Source of the DNA: Microvirga solisilvae | GTDB lineage: Bacteria > Pseudomonadota > Alphaproteobacteria > Rhizobiales > Beijerinckiaceae | Direction of reading: 5' to 3' | Assembly (NCBI RefSeq): GCF_022808595.1 | Contig: NZ_JAKUCN010000006.1 | Coordinates: forward strand, 182,740 to 246,739 | DNA: 64,000 nt | In this document: positions 17,733 through 26,300 of the stretch, piece after piece | Position numbering within the stretch: the stretch's first letter is position 1 | Layout of the letters: each line of letters opens with the position of its first letter | Notes under the pieces: generated by a model | Databases searched by the model: none | Told to the model about the DNA's origin: nothing | The model's input: only the letters and a program-made list of their open reading frames with translations | Translations under genes and position numbers: made by a program

Positions 17733-18605
17733 ATGAGCAACCCTGTTCATCCCGGTTTGGTGGCTTTGGATACGTCCGTAATGAATGATCCCCGTCCCTT
17801 CGGGACCTTTGCGCCTACAGGCCTCACCCGCTGGGTGATCGATCGCACGCGCGGTCTGCCGGGCAGCTGGGTCGGCCGCCGCATCGCCATGATGCTGCGC
17901 CGGGTGGTCACGCGTTCCCTCAAGGACCAGCCCATCGACCTCGAGACCTTCGGCGTTAGGATGCGGATCGTTCCCTACAAGAACGTCTGCGAGCGGCGCA
18001 TCCTGTTCACGCCGCAATATTTCGACCTCGACGAGATCAAGCTGATCGCCGCCCGCAACCGGGACGAGTTCACCTTTATCGATGTGGGCTCGAATGTAGG
18101 CTGGTACGCTCTCCTGGTCGCCCGGAAGGTGAAGGCCTCCTCCCGGATCCTGGCGGTCGAGCCCCAGCCGGAGATCTTCGAGCGGTTGATCCACAACATT
18201 CGCCTCAATCCCTTCGGCACGATCAAAGCCGTGGATTGCGCGGTCGCCGACAAGACCGGCGAGCTCACCCTGTTTCTCGACCCCCTGAACAAGGGCGAGG
18301 CGAGCCTCAAGATCGTGAATTCGAGCCAGACGGAGACGATCCGCGTTCCGGCCGTGACGCTGCTCGACCTCGTGAAGAGGGAAGGCTTTGCGCATGTCGA
18401 TGCGGTCAAGCTCGACGTGGAGGGCGCCGAGGACCTGATCCTCGACCCGTTCTTCCGGGATGCCCCTGCCAGGCTCCATCCCTCGCTTTTCATCATCCCC
18501 AACGTGCCCGAGCGCTGGCAAGTGGATGTGCGCAAGCTCCTGGAAAGCCAGGGCTATCGCCAGAGTCTCCAGACCCGCATGAACCTGGTCTTCGAACGGG
18601 CTTGA
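17733..18605 (+). CDS. FkbM family methyltransferase
   Basis: A 290-residue SAM-dependent O-methyltransferase of the FkbM type. Motif I is FIDVGSNVGWYALLVA, followed by VEPQPEIFERLIHNI and the family acidic motif VKLDVEGAEDLIL. Such enzymes usually methylate sugar hydroxyls in surface glycans or natural products. The start at 17733 (MSNPVHPG, AGGGG upstream) is preferred; ATG at 17781 is possible. It lies alone between map and sfsA on the opposite strand, 8 bases from the convergent sfsA stop, which suggests insertion into that cluster. The substrate is unknown. Confidence 0.85.
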   Translation: MSNPVHPGLVALDTSVMNDPRPFGTFAPTGLTRWVIDRTRGLPGSWVGRRIAMMLRRVVTRSLKDQPIDLETFGVRMRIVPYKNVCERRILFTPQYFDLDEIKLIAARNRDEFTFIDVGSNVGWYALLVARKVKASSRILAVEPQPEIFERLIHNIRLNPFGTIKAVDCAVADKTGELTLFLDPLNKGEASLKIVNSSQTETIRVPAVTLLDLVKREGFAHVDAVKLDVEGAEDLILDPFFRDAPARLHPSLFIIPNVPERWQVDVRKLLESQGYRQSLQTRMNLVFERA

Positions 18606-18612
18606 GCAGGCT

Positions 18613-19332
18613 TTAGCGGGGCGTGATGATCTCCACCGGACGGTCGATGGTGACCTCCTCGGGCGTGATCCGACAGACATAGGCATAGGATTCCACCCCC
18701 GCTGCGAGGGCATGACGGAAGGCTTTGTCGTAGGCAGGGTCGATGTCGCGGGCGACGTCGAAGCGGTTCGCGTCCATCTGGATCACGTAGACGAGGGCGG
18801 CCCTGGCACCGGTCTCGACCATGTCGGCGAGCTCGTAGAGATGCTTGGCGCTGCGGGCCGCCACGCAATCCGGGAACTCGGCAAAGCCCGCCTCCCGCAT
18901 CAGGTGGCAGTTCTTCACCTCAAGATAGCAGGGCGGTTCGCCGTCCTTCTCCAGCAGGAAATCCACCCGGCTGTTCCTGCCGTATTTCACCTCCGGCCGG
19001 ACGCGGTCGTAATGGGCGAAGGGGGCAAGCCGCCCCTCGGCCAGGGCCTCGGCCACGAGGAGATTGGGGCGGGAGGTGTTGATGCCGATGAGCTGGAAGG
19101 GCCCGCCGCCGGCCGCGACCTCCACGAATTCCCAATTATACTTGAGCTTCCGGGCCGGGTTCGAGGCCCGGGAGAGATAGACCCGGCTGCCGGGCTCCTT
19201 CAGCCCCATCATCGCGCCCGGATTGGCGCAATGGGCCGTGACGATCTCGCCGGAATCGAGTTCCGCATCGGCCATGAAGCGCTTGTAGCGCTCGATGAGG
19301 CGGCCGGTGAGCAGGGTTTCCTGAAAACGCAT
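18613..19332 (-). CDS. sfsA: SfsA DNA/RNA nuclease family protein
   Basis: A 239-residue SfsA protein, originally named as a sugar fermentation stimulation factor and containing a PD-(D/E)XK-like nuclease core. Family blocks are LIERYKRFMADAELDSGEIV, AHCANPGAMMGL, SRVDFLLEKDG, CYLEVKNCHL (acidic and lysine residues of the nuclease motif) and FPDCVAARSAKHLYEL. Standard length. Convergent with the FkbM gene. Confidence 0.93.
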   Translation of the reverse strand: MRFQETLLTGRLIERYKRFMADAELDSGEIVTAHCANPGAMMGLKEPGSRVYLSRASNPARKLKYNWEFVEVAAGGGPFQLIGINTSRPNLLVAEALAEGRLAPFAHYDRVRPEVKYGRNSRVDFLLEKDGEPPCYLEVKNCHLMREAGFAEFPDCVAARSAKHLYELADMVETGARAALVYVIQMDANRFDVARDIDPAYDKAFRHALAAGVESYAYVCRITPEEVTIDRPVEIITPR

Positions 19333-19447
19333 TCAATCCATCACTTAAGCAGAAAGACCTCCCGTAGCAGGGGAGAAGCCTTGCCTTCAACCGAACCCTT
19401 GCTTGAGAATTGCCGTTTCTGGAGCTAAAGGCCCTTAAAAGGGATCG

Positions 19448-20200
19448 ATGCGCATGGCCGTCTCCGTCACAGCCGCCCTTCTCATCATCGGTGATGAGAT
19501 TCTCACGGGCCGCACCAAGGATAAGAACATCGGCTACATTGCCGAGTATCTGACCGGCATCGGCATCGACCTGCGCGAGGTGCGCGTGGTGCCCGACGTG
19601 GAGGAGGAGATCGTCTCCACCGTCAACGCGCTCCGGACCCGCTATACCTATCTCTTCACCACCGGCGGCATCGGCCCGACCCATGACGACATCACGGCGG
19701 ATTGCATCGCCAAGGCCTTCCGCGTCGGCATCGGCCACGATCCGCGTGCCGTCGCCATGCTTCAGGAACGCTACACGCCGGAGGAACTGAACGAGGCCCG
19801 CATGCGCATGGCCCGCATTCCCGAGGGGGCGGACCTCATCGAGAACCCGATTTCCAAGGCGCCCGGCTTCAGGATCGGCAATGTCCATGTGATGGCGGGC
19901 GTGCCGTCGATCATGCAGGTCATGCTCGACAACATCGCGCCGACGCTGAAAACCGGCGCGCGCATGATCATCGAGACCATCGAGGCCGAAGGGCTTGCCG
20001 AGGGCATTTATGCCGCAGGCTTGAGCGAGATCGCCGCCGCCTATCCGGGCGTCTCCATAGGCTCCTATCCGTCTTTCTCGACGGCGGGTTTTCGCAATCA
20101 GATCGTCGTGCGGGGCAAGGACCCCGCCGAGGTCGCGAAAGCCGCCGCCGACATTCAAGCATTGCTCGTTCGCCTGAAGGGCGACCGGGCTCCCCTTTAA
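19448..20200 (+). CDS. Molybdopterin-binding domain protein (CinA N-terminal type)
   Basis: A 250-residue protein with the MoCF/CinA-N fold (AALLIIGDEILTGRTKDKNI, FTTGGIGPTHDDITADCIAK) and the continuation VMAGVPSIMQVM, but no C-terminal nicotinamide-nucleotide amidase domain. In full CinA this region hydrolyses ADP-ribose-type pyrophosphates; stand-alone versions are frequent in alphaproteobacteria and little studied. It is the first gene of a co-directional run with gpt (24-base gap) and an acyl-CoA synthetase. Confidence 0.87.
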   Translation: MRMAVSVTAALLIIGDEILTGRTKDKNIGYIAEYLTGIGIDLREVRVVPDVEEEIVSTVNALRTRYTYLFTTGGIGPTHDDITADCIAKAFRVGIGHDPRAVAMLQERYTPEELNEARMRMARIPEGADLIENPISKAPGFRIGNVHVMAGVPSIMQVMLDNIAPTLKTGARMIIETIEAEGLAEGIYAAGLSEIAAAYPGVSIGSYPSFSTAGFRNQIVVRGKDPAEVAKAAADIQALLVRLKGDRAPL

Positions 20201-20224
20201 TCCATCAGACAAACGAGCAGGCCG

Positions 20225-20731
20225 ATGTCTCCCACCTCACCCAAAGCCTTCCCCGTCTCCTGGGATCAGTTCCATCGCGATTGCCGCGCTCTCGCATGGC
20301 GCCTGGCTTCTGCCGGTCCGTTCGAGGCGATCATCTGCATCACCCGCGGTGGTCTCGTGCCTGCGGCCATCGTGGCCCGCGAACTCGATCTGCGCCTCAT
20401 CGAGAGCGTCTGCATTGCGAGCTATCACGACTACAAGAACCAGGGCGATCTGCAGGTGCTGAAAGACATCGCGCCGTCGATCAAGGCCCTCGGCGACGGT
20501 AAGGGCAAAGGCGTGCTCGTGATCGATGATCTCACCGACACCGGCAAGACCGCGAAGATCGTTCGCGACATGCTGCCGAACGCCCATTTCGCGGCCGTCT
20601 ATGCGAAGCCCGCAGGACGTCCGCTGATCGACACCTTCGTCACGGAAGTGAGCCAGGATACCTGGATCTATTTCCCGTGGGATATGGGCTTGGCCTATCA
20701 GGCCCCGATCCGCGAAGGTTCGGCGGGCTAA
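20225..20731 (+). CDS. gpt: Xanthine-guanine phosphoribosyltransferase
   Basis: A 168-residue purine salvage enzyme converting xanthine, guanine and hypoxanthine with PRPP to nucleotides. The PRPP-binding signature [15 protein letters not shown] lies at about 98-112. The N-terminal [18 protein letters not shown] and [20 protein letters not shown] match Gpt rather than Hpt. The C-terminal WIYFPWD is also typical. Its stop is 19 bases before the next gene's GTG. Confidence 0.93.
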   Translation: MSPTSPKAFPVSWDQFHRDCRALAWRLASAGPFEAIICITRGGLVPAAIVARELDLRLIESVCIASYHDYKNQGDLQVLKDIAPSIKALGDGKGKGVLVIDDLTDTGKTAKIVRDMLPNAHFAAVYAKPAGRPLIDTFVTEVSQDTWIYFPWDMGLAYQAPIREGSAG

Positions 20732-20750
20732 AGCATTGCAAGGAGCGCCC

Positions 20751-22307
20751 GTGTCGGAATTCGATGTTGCGCGCACGCGCAAAACCCTGTTCGCCGCGCT
20801 CCTCGATGCCCGCGATACGTTCGGACGGAACAAGGTCGCCCTGGAGGATCTTGAGCGCCAGCCCATCACCTTTGGGCGGCTCGTCCTCGGCTCGCTGGTT
20901 CTCGGGCGCAAGCTCACAACCCTGACGCAGGAGCGTGAGACGGTCGGCGTTCTGCTGCCGAACGTGCAGGCCATCGCGGTGACGCTGTTCGGCCTCAACG
21001 CCTTCGGGCGCGTTCCCGCTTTCCTGAATTTCACGGCGGGCATCAAGAACCTGAAAGCCGCCTGCGAGATCGCCGGGATCAAGACCATCGTTACCTCCCG
21101 CCGCTTCGTGGAACAGGGCAAGCTCGACGACATCGTGGGGGCCTTGGGCGAGGGGAGGCAGATCCTCTGGCTCGAGGATGTGCGCGCGACGCTCACCAGC
21201 TTCGACAAGCTCAAGGGGCTCATAGAGTCGTGGATGGCGCGCCGAGTTCATGGGCAAACGAAAACAAACCCTGACGATGCGGCCGTAGTGCTTTTCACCT
21301 CGGGCTCGGAAGGCGTGCCCAAGGGCGTGGTTCTCTCCAACGCCAATCTCGTCGCCAATGCCTACCAGGTGAAGGCACTCGCGGGCGATGTGCTGACACC
21401 TGACGACGTCTTCTTCGATCCGCTGCCGATCTTTCATTCCTTCGGCCTGACGGCGGGCTTGCTCACAGCCATCCTCAACGGCATGAAGTCGGTTCTCTAT
21501 CCGAGCCCGCTGCATTACCGGCAGATTCCGAAGCTGATCGCCGGAACGCGTGCGACGGTTCTGCTGGCCACCGACACCTTCCTCCAAGGCTATGCCCGCG
21601 CCGCCGGTGAGAACGATCTGGCAAGCGTGAAGCTCGTCATCGCTGGTGCGGAGCACGTCAAGACGGAGACGCGGAGGCTCTGGGCTCAGCATGGCGCTGA
21701 GATCGTCGAAGGTTACGGCGCCACCGAGTGCTCGCCGGTGATTGCCTGCAATCTTCCGCACCTGAACCATCCGGGCTCCGTCGGCTTCTTCCTGCCAGGG
21801 ATCGAGTGGCGGCTCGAGGCTGTGGAGGGCATCCACGAAGGTGGCCGACTTTATGTGCGTGGCCCCAATGTGATGAAGGGCTATCTCGATCCTGCATCGC
21901 CTGCCGGTATCAAGCCGCCCATCGATGACTGGCACGACACGGGCGACATCGTCACGGTCGTGGACGGAATCGTCACCATCCGCGGGCGCGCCAAACGCTT
22001 CGCCAAGATCGGCGGCGAGATGGTTTCCCTGGCCGCCATCGAGGCGACAGTCCAGCAATTATGGCCCGATTCCAATCACGTGGTCGTTGCATTGCCTGAT
22101 CCTAGGAAAGGGGAGCAGATCGTGCTCGTCACCGACAAGCCGGATGCGGACCGGGATGCACTTCTCGCCCATGCGCAGAGCCAGGGATATCCCGAATTGT
22201 GGGTGCCCAAGGCCATTCTCGTCTCAGGGATTCCGGTGCTCGGCTCAGGCAAGACCGATTATCCCGCTACCGTGGAAATGGCGCGCCGCCTGCAGGCCAT
22301 GCTCTGA
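20751..22307 (+). CDS. AMP-binding acyl-CoA/acyl-ACP synthetase
   Basis: A 518-residue adenylate-forming enzyme. The ATP loop TSGSEGVPKGVVLSNANL, the A5 motif EGYGATECSP, the A7 motif DWHDTGDIV and the C-terminal catalytic lysine (VLGSGKTDYPA) are intact. Its length and sequence character resemble the synthetase half of the bifunctional Aas 2-acyl-GPE acyltransferase, with no acyltransferase domain fused. It probably activates fatty acids for CoA or ACP loading. A GTG start at 20751 is chosen because AAGGAG lies 6 bases upstream; an in-frame TTG at 20736 is less likely. Confidence 0.85.
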   Translation: MSEFDVARTRKTLFAALLDARDTFGRNKVALEDLERQPITFGRLVLGSLVLGRKLTTLTQERETVGVLLPNVQAIAVTLFGLNAFGRVPAFLNFTAGIKNLKAACEIAGIKTIVTSRRFVEQGKLDDIVGALGEGRQILWLEDVRATLTSFDKLKGLIESWMARRVHGQTKTNPDDAAVVLFTSGSEGVPKGVVLSNANLVANAYQVKALAGDVLTPDDVFFDPLPIFHSFGLTAGLLTAILNGMKSVLYPSPLHYRQIPKLIAGTRATVLLATDTFLQGYARAAGENDLASVKLVIAGAEHVKTETRRLWAQHGAEIVEGYGATECSPVIACNLPHLNHPGSVGFFLPGIEWRLEAVEGIHEGGRLYVRGPNVMKGYLDPASPAGIKPPIDDWHDTGDIVTVVDGIVTIRGRAKRFAKIGGEMVSLAAIEATVQQLWPDSNHVVVALPDPRKGEQIVLVTDKPDADRDALLAHAQSQGYPELWVPKAILVSGIPVLGSGKTDYPATVEMARRLQAML

Positions 22308-22409
22308 GCGCCAGCTCTTTAGGATATCCCTCCCATCCGTCGTAACAAAGATCTTGCTCACGCGTTGTTCTCTCGGCCGCTTGCCGAGAGCGGCGCAGTG
22401 ACGGATCGG

Positions 22410-22706
22410 ATGATGAGAAGACTTGCTCTGGTGTTGGCCCTTCTTGGCTGCGGCGCGGGCGTCCATGCGCAACAGCGGCCCTCGACGCTGAACATGACAT
22501 GCGGCCAGGCGCAGCGGGTTATCTTGTCGAGAGGCGCGGCGGTCTTGAGCACGGGCACCTACACCTATGATCGCTTCGTGCGGGATCGCGGCTTCTGTGA
22601 GTTCAATGAAGGGGTTGAACTTGCCCTCGTGCCGACCCGGGACACGCCCCAATGCCCCATTGGTTATCGCTGTGTCAGTGAGGATTTGGACTTTTTTGAT
22701 GATTGA
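22410..22706 (+). CDS. Small secreted cysteine-containing protein
   Basis: About 98 residues. A clear signal peptide (MMRRLALVLALLGCGAGVHA, cleavage after HA) is followed by about 79 residues with four cysteines (MTCGQAQ, GFCEFNEG, TPQCPIGYRC), probably two disulfides in the periplasm. The block GAAVLSTGTYTYDRFV looks conserved, and I have the impression of similar short hypothetical proteins in Hyphomicrobiales, but no function is known. ATG at 22413 or GTG at 22398 are alternative starts. Confidence 0.7.
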   Translation: MMRRLALVLALLGCGAGVHAQQRPSTLNMTCGQAQRVILSRGAAVLSTGTYTYDRFVRDRGFCEFNEGVELALVPTRDTPQCPIGYRCVSEDLDFFDD

Positions 22707-22972
22707 GTTCGAAGCATTCCTTCGGGCTTGAAAGTCGTTTCGCCAACACGAGCGGGGATATTGTCAACCGACCCTCTCCAATAGTGTTGAGAATATGACA
22801 CACCCTTTTGGAAAGACCTGCTGAGAGCCTCAAATTGCCTATTTCTTGGGCATTCGGGCTGCTACATAGGCAAGTGCTTCGAGTGACATGATTGCCTGAA
22901 TCGGATCGGTCGTTATTGTCACGATTGCATCTGGGTCCAGGACTCAGGCTTAAGAATTTTGGAGATACAACC

Positions 22973-24220
22973 ATGAAGCTCGTTAAGAGCCTTCTTCTCG
23001 GTTCGGTTGCGGGTCTCGCCGCCGTTGCCGGTGCTCAGGCTGCTGATCTTCCCGCAAAGAAGGCTGCTGCTGTTGAATACGTTCGTGTCTGCTCCACCTA
23101 CGGCGCAGGCTTCTTCTACATCCCCGGCACGGAAACCTGCCTCCGCGTCGGCGGCCGTGCACGCGCCGAGGCTCTCTACGTAGAGCCCGAGAGCCGTGCC
23201 GACAACTCGATCGGCTTCCGCGCTCGTGGCCGCATCCAGCTCGACGCTCGTACCGCCACGGCTTACGGCCTGCTGCGCACGTTCGTCCGCTTCGAGATGA
23301 CCCGCGACACTGGCTCCTACGGCTTCTCGTCCACCTCGGCCAACGTCGATCAGGCCTTTGTGCAGTTCGGCGGCCTCACCGCCGGTCGCGCCCTGTCGTT
23401 CTTCGACAACGGCGACCTGCCGACCGAGCACTTCGGCACGCTCCGCTTCTCGGACGCTCCGAACGTCAACCTGTTCGCCTACACCTTCTCCTTCGGCAAC
23501 GGCTTCTCGGCCTCGCTGTCGCTCGAAGAAGGCCGCTATGCCGGTAACGACTTCGATCTGGACACTGCCGCTCCCGACTTCCTCCGCGCCGGTCAGCGCA
23601 CGCCCGACGTCGTCGCTCAGCTGGCTTACTCCGGTACCTGGGGCTCCGCGATGCTCGCCGGTGCTGCTCACCAGATCCGCAGCGTTGCTATCCCGGTCGC
23701 TGGTGTCGCTGACCTGGTCGTTCCGGACACCGAGTACGGCTTTGCTGTGACGGCTCAGATCGGCGTCAACCTGCCGATGCTGGCTGCTGGCGACGCTCTC
23801 TGGATCGCTGCCACCTACGCTGACGGCGCTCTCGGCTACCTCGGCTTTGACCCGTCGGCTCAGGCTGGCACTGCTGTTCGTCCTGTCGTCGACGCCTTCT
23901 ACGACGTCGATGGCGAAATCGACACCGCCCAGGGCTGGTCGATCGCCGGTGGCCTGCGTCACTACTGGACCCCGGACGTTCGCCAGAGCGTCTTCGGTTC
24001 GTACGCTCGCATTGAGTACGGCGCAGCTGCCGATGCCTACTTCGGCGGCGTCAGCCCGGACTTCAACGAGTGGCGTGTTGGTACCAACCTGATCTGGTCG
24101 CCGGTTTCCGGTCTCGATATCGGTGCTGAGGTTCTCTACTCGAACCTCGACCCGCGTGGCGTCGACACCCGCTCGGGCGACACCTGGGAAGGCCGCATCC
24201 GCGTTCAGCGCGACTTCTAA
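22973..24220 (+). CDS. Outer-membrane porin (Rhizobiales type)
   Basis: A 415-residue trimeric-barrel porin of the alphaproteobacterial Porin_2 family. Signal peptide MKLVKSLLLGSVAGLAAVAG with cleavage after AQA, then mature start ADLPAKKAAAVEYVRVCSTY, a hallmark of rhizobial porins, with two cysteines early (VCSTYGAGFFYIPGTETC). The C-terminus ends in Phe (RIRVQRDF), required for BAM insertion. Codon use is strongly biased to C/T-ending optimal codons, as expected for an abundant protein. GGAG lies 8 bases upstream of the ATG. Monocistronic, closed by a strong terminator. Confidence 0.93.
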   Translation: MKLVKSLLLGSVAGLAAVAGAQAADLPAKKAAAVEYVRVCSTYGAGFFYIPGTETCLRVGGRARAEALYVEPESRADNSIGFRARGRIQLDARTATAYGLLRTFVRFEMTRDTGSYGFSSTSANVDQAFVQFGGLTAGRALSFFDNGDLPTEHFGTLRFSDAPNVNLFAYTFSFGNGFSASLSLEEGRYAGNDFDLDTAAPDFLRAGQRTPDVVAQLAYSGTWGSAMLAGAAHQIRSVAIPVAGVADLVVPDTEYGFAVTAQIGVNLPMLAAGDALWIAATYADGALGYLGFDPSAQAGTAVRPVVDAFYDVDGEIDTAQGWSIAGGLRHYWTPDVRQSVFGSYARIEYGAAADAYFGGVSPDFNEWRVGTNLIWSPVSGLDIGAEVLYSNLDPRGVDTRSGDTWEGRIRVQRDF

Positions 24221-24246
24221 TCGGTTTAACCCGATTGGTTAGAGGA

Positions 24247-24278
24247 AACCCCGGTGGAAACACCGGGGTTTTCTTTTT
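24247..24278 (+). terminator. Intrinsic terminator of the porin gene
   Basis: Perfect 10-bp stem AACCCCGGTG/CACCGGGGTT closed by a GAAA tetraloop (24257-24260), followed by TTCTTTTT. It begins 27 bases after the porin stop codon. Confidence 0.92.
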
Positions 24279-24418
24279 GTCGATTGAAAAGACCACTTGC
24301 CACAGACTTCCAAAGGTCACGCGTACGCAGCGTGCCGTGAAATTGCCAGGCTGTTCGGATGATCTCTCGCCGAGGTGATTGCGCCTTTGGTTTGCGTTGC
24401 AACTGATGGAGCCGAAGG

Positions 24419-24697
24419 ATGATCGTTGCTCGTCGCCACCAGACAAGGTGCGCCTTCATTATTCCTCTCCTGGCTCTTGGCTTCGGCTCGGGTCTCGCCG
24501 CATGTTCGGCCTCCGCTGATGTTGTCTACGGCGAGTATCGGTTCGGTCCCGGCTACCAGTCAGGACGCGTCTACGAGAACCGCGTTTATGCCGATACAGG
24601 GCGCGGCGTCGGACGTGAAAATTGTCGAACGGGAGTGAGGCAACAGGTGGACCCGCTCGGTAGGGCCACGTCGTCGGAGGAGACGATCTGCAATTGA
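24419..24697 (+). CDS. Small exported protein, possible lipoprotein
   Basis: A 92-residue hypothetical protein. Its N-terminus is a signal sequence (FIIPLLALGFGSGLAACSAS) in which LAAC fits a lipobox; cleavage by signal peptidase I after ASA is the alternative. The mature part is Tyr/Gly/Arg-rich (VVYGEYRFGPGYQSGRVYEN) with two C-terminal cysteines (ENCRTG, ETICN). AAGG precedes the ATG. I do not recognise a family. Confidence 0.6.
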   Translation: MIVARRHQTRCAFIIPLLALGFGSGLAACSASADVVYGEYRFGPGYQSGRVYENRVYADTGRGVGRENCRTGVRQQVDPLGRATSSEETICN

Positions 24698-24802
24698 TCC
24701 CAATGGGACATGGTGGATGCACTGACGGCATTCCCGTCAAGGGAACGAACGCTCACGCTGGCGGTTGGCATAGCGTTAAAGCCTCGTCAGGAGAACATCG
24801 TC

Positions 24803-24877
24803 ATGAACAACATTATCTGGATTATCGGCGCTATCGTAGTCGTTCTTGCGATCCTGTCCTTTTTGGGTCTGCGCTAA
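24803..24877 (+). CDS. 24-aa single-pass membrane peptide
   Basis: MNNIIWIIGAIVVVLAILSF plus LGLR: one hydrophobic helix from residue 4 to 21 ending in a single arginine. CAGGAGAA lies about 9 bases before the ATG. Peptides of nearly this sequence are common in Hyphomicrobiales as unannotated or hypothetical small membrane proteins, in my recollection. No function is known. It is too short for most gene callers. Confidence 0.6.
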   Translation: MNNIIWIIGAIVVVLAILSFLGLR

Positions 24878-24897
24878 CGACGGTCTCTATTCTCGCT

Positions 24898-24924
24898 TGC
24901 AGGGCAGTCGAAGGCTGCCCTGCA
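24898..24924. terminator. 10-bp hairpin between two small convergent genes
   Basis: Perfect inverted repeat TGCAGGGCAG/CTGCCCTGCA with a 7-base loop (24908-24914). It sits between the 24-aa peptide gene (+) and the 49-aa ORF (-), where a shared terminator would be expected, but neither side has a T-run, so efficiency as an intrinsic terminator is uncertain. Confidence 0.35.
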
Positions 24925-24964
24925 GCCCATGGCGGCAAGCACCCTGCCACGAGGGCAGCGTGGT

Positions 24965-25114
24965 TTATTTGATCATCCCAAGCACGGCCGACGCGACATT
25001 CATCAACGCAAGTGCGCCGACAAAAGCCGCTATAAAGGGGATACGTGGGCGCGGACGGGATTCAGCGTCCCGAGAGGTCATGAGGCCTGAAAGATGAGAG
25101 CGCCGGAAGACCAT
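24965..25114 (-). CDS. 49-aa putative small membrane protein
   Basis: A short minus-strand ORF with a strong AAGGAG 7 bases before its ATG. The N-terminal half is basic (MVFRRSHLSG and ESRPRPR). The C-terminal half is one hydrophobic segment (IPFIAAFVGALALMNVASAV) ending LGMIK, so it is a likely single-pass membrane protein with a cytosolic basic tail. No family recognised. It is convergent with the 24-aa peptide gene. Confidence 0.5.
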   Translation of the reverse strand: MVFRRSHLSGLMTSRDAESRPRPRIPFIAAFVGALALMNVASAVLGMIK

Positions 25115-25226
25115 GGCTCTTCTCCTTAAGCGGTTCCTCTAAAGAGTATTCGCACCATGAACCTCCGGCTCATGGGAGGAGGTGCGCTCCCGCACAAGGC
25201 AACTCATTTTCCCTTGTTTAAAGCCA

Positions 25227-25466
25227 TCAATGGCGTGTCGCGGTCTTCTGAAACTGGAGTAACTGCCCTTCTATCGCCCGCATCCGGGTCATCAGCCGGT
25301 CGAGTTCGCCCAGCAAGAACGTCTCATCCTGCTTGGCTTGCGCGATAATGTCGGTGGAAGAGCTGTGACGGATTCTCTGAAGAGCGTCGGCCAGCTGCAT
25401 ATCGAGGAGCCGCATGGCCTTCTCCAGGTCAAGAAACTCCTGATGTAGCTGGCTCTCCTTGAACAC
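25227..25466 (-). CDS. 79-aa coiled-coil hypothetical protein
   Basis: The whole chain is charged and heptad-like (HQEFLDLEKAMRLLDMQLAD, TFLLGELDRLMTRMRAIEGQ), predicting a long coiled coil, with no signal or membrane segment. The start appears to be GTG at 25464-25466 with no strong ribosome site. A GGAACCGG motif (minus strand, near 25521-25529) resembles the -35 half of EcfG-type stress promoters, but a CGTT -10 at the right spacing is not seen. Function unknown. Confidence 0.5.
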   Translation of the reverse strand: MFKESQLHQEFLDLEKAMRLLDMQLADALQRIRHSSSTDIIAQAKQDETFLLGELDRLMTRMRAIEGQLLQFQKTATRH

Positions 25467-25823
25467 GCCCGGATCCCGCCTGTGAAGCAGCTCTTAGACA
25501 TTAAAGTTACAGCTTATCCGCCGGTTCCTCCAAGCTGAAAAACTCCGCTAATGGTTTTCTCGGCGGCCAAGCTGAAACACACAGCCTTCCTCACCGTTCT
25601 GTGATGAATGGCTCTTCTGGTCGGAGTTCATCCTGGCTCCGCCTGAAGGGTCTTGCTGCTGCCTTCAGTCGGGCCTGTAAGCCAAGTGGCGGCAATCGAT
25701 GTAGCAAAGATTGCGTTCGGCAAACCTGCCGCCTGCAGCAGGGCAGGGATGTAAGCCATGTGCCGGCCAGGACGGTCGAGCTGTTGAATTGCTGAGAGCG
25801 GAACAGGCAGAGGAGAGGGCTGC
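25467..25823. other. 357-bp intergenic region without a convincing gene
   Basis: Between the divergent 79-aa coiled-coil gene and the response regulator. Open frames of 64-88 codons exist on both strands, but they overlap one another and lack ribosome sites and recognisable protein character. A short hairpin (CCTGCC/GGCAGG around 25725-25747) is present. The promoters of both flanking genes presumably lie here. Confidence 0.5.
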
Positions 25824-26219
25824 ATGGGACAGAAACTCGATACGCGTCGTATTGCACTGATCGTTGAGGATGATTTCGACGTCAGGGGATTTGCAGCCGC
25901 ACTCCTGGAGGAAACGGATCTGCGCGTCGTCGAGACCGCCAGTGCGGAGGAAGCCTTGGACTATCTGCGCCAGCATGGCGAAGAGGTCGCCTTTCTCTTC
26001 GCCGACATCAGGCTGCCATGCCTGATGAGCGGTGTGGATCTTGCACGCACCGTCCGGATCAAGTGGCCGTGGGTCCGCACTGTTCTGACGTCGGGTCTGC
26101 CGCCCGAGGAAGGGCTTCAGGACGTGCCGCGAGACGTGCGCTTCATGCCCAAGCCCTGGAGAGCGCTCGAAGTGCTGATGGAGGCGGAGAGGGCGGCGCA
26201 GCGCTATCGCCAGAACTGA
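25824..26219 (+). CDS. Single-domain response regulator
   Basis: A 131-residue stand-alone receiver domain (CheY-like) with no output domain. The acidic pocket is E15/D16/D17 (IVEDDFDV), the phosphoacceptor is D61 (FADIRLP), the switch Thr/Ser is at 89/90 (VLTSG) and the lysine is K110 (FMPKPW). AGGAGAGGG precedes the ATG. Such proteins relay phosphate in phosphorelays. It lies 0.5 kb from an orphan NepR-like gene, which makes a role in stress signalling tempting, but it lacks the FAT-G-Y receiver motif of the GSR-linked group. No cognate kinase nearby. Confidence 0.87.
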   Translation: MGQKLDTRRIALIVEDDFDVRGFAAALLEETDLRVVETASAEEALDYLRQHGEEVAFLFADIRLPCLMSGVDLARTVRIKWPWVRTVLTSGLPPEEGLQDVPRDVRFMPKPWRALEVLMEAERAAQRYRQN

Positions 26220-26300
26220 GGTTCTGGCCAAACGCAGCGCAGCCTCTGCTGGAACCTTGGCGCATGTTAGGAATTGGCGTCAGCAGAAAGGATTTTGCTG

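Noticed and set aside
25121..25540. GGAACCG motifs on the minus strand as EcfG-dependent promoters for the small genes.
   Set aside because: A CGTT -10 at 16-17 bases is missing at both sites, and at 25131 the motif overlaps the ribosome site. Only noted in the gene entry.
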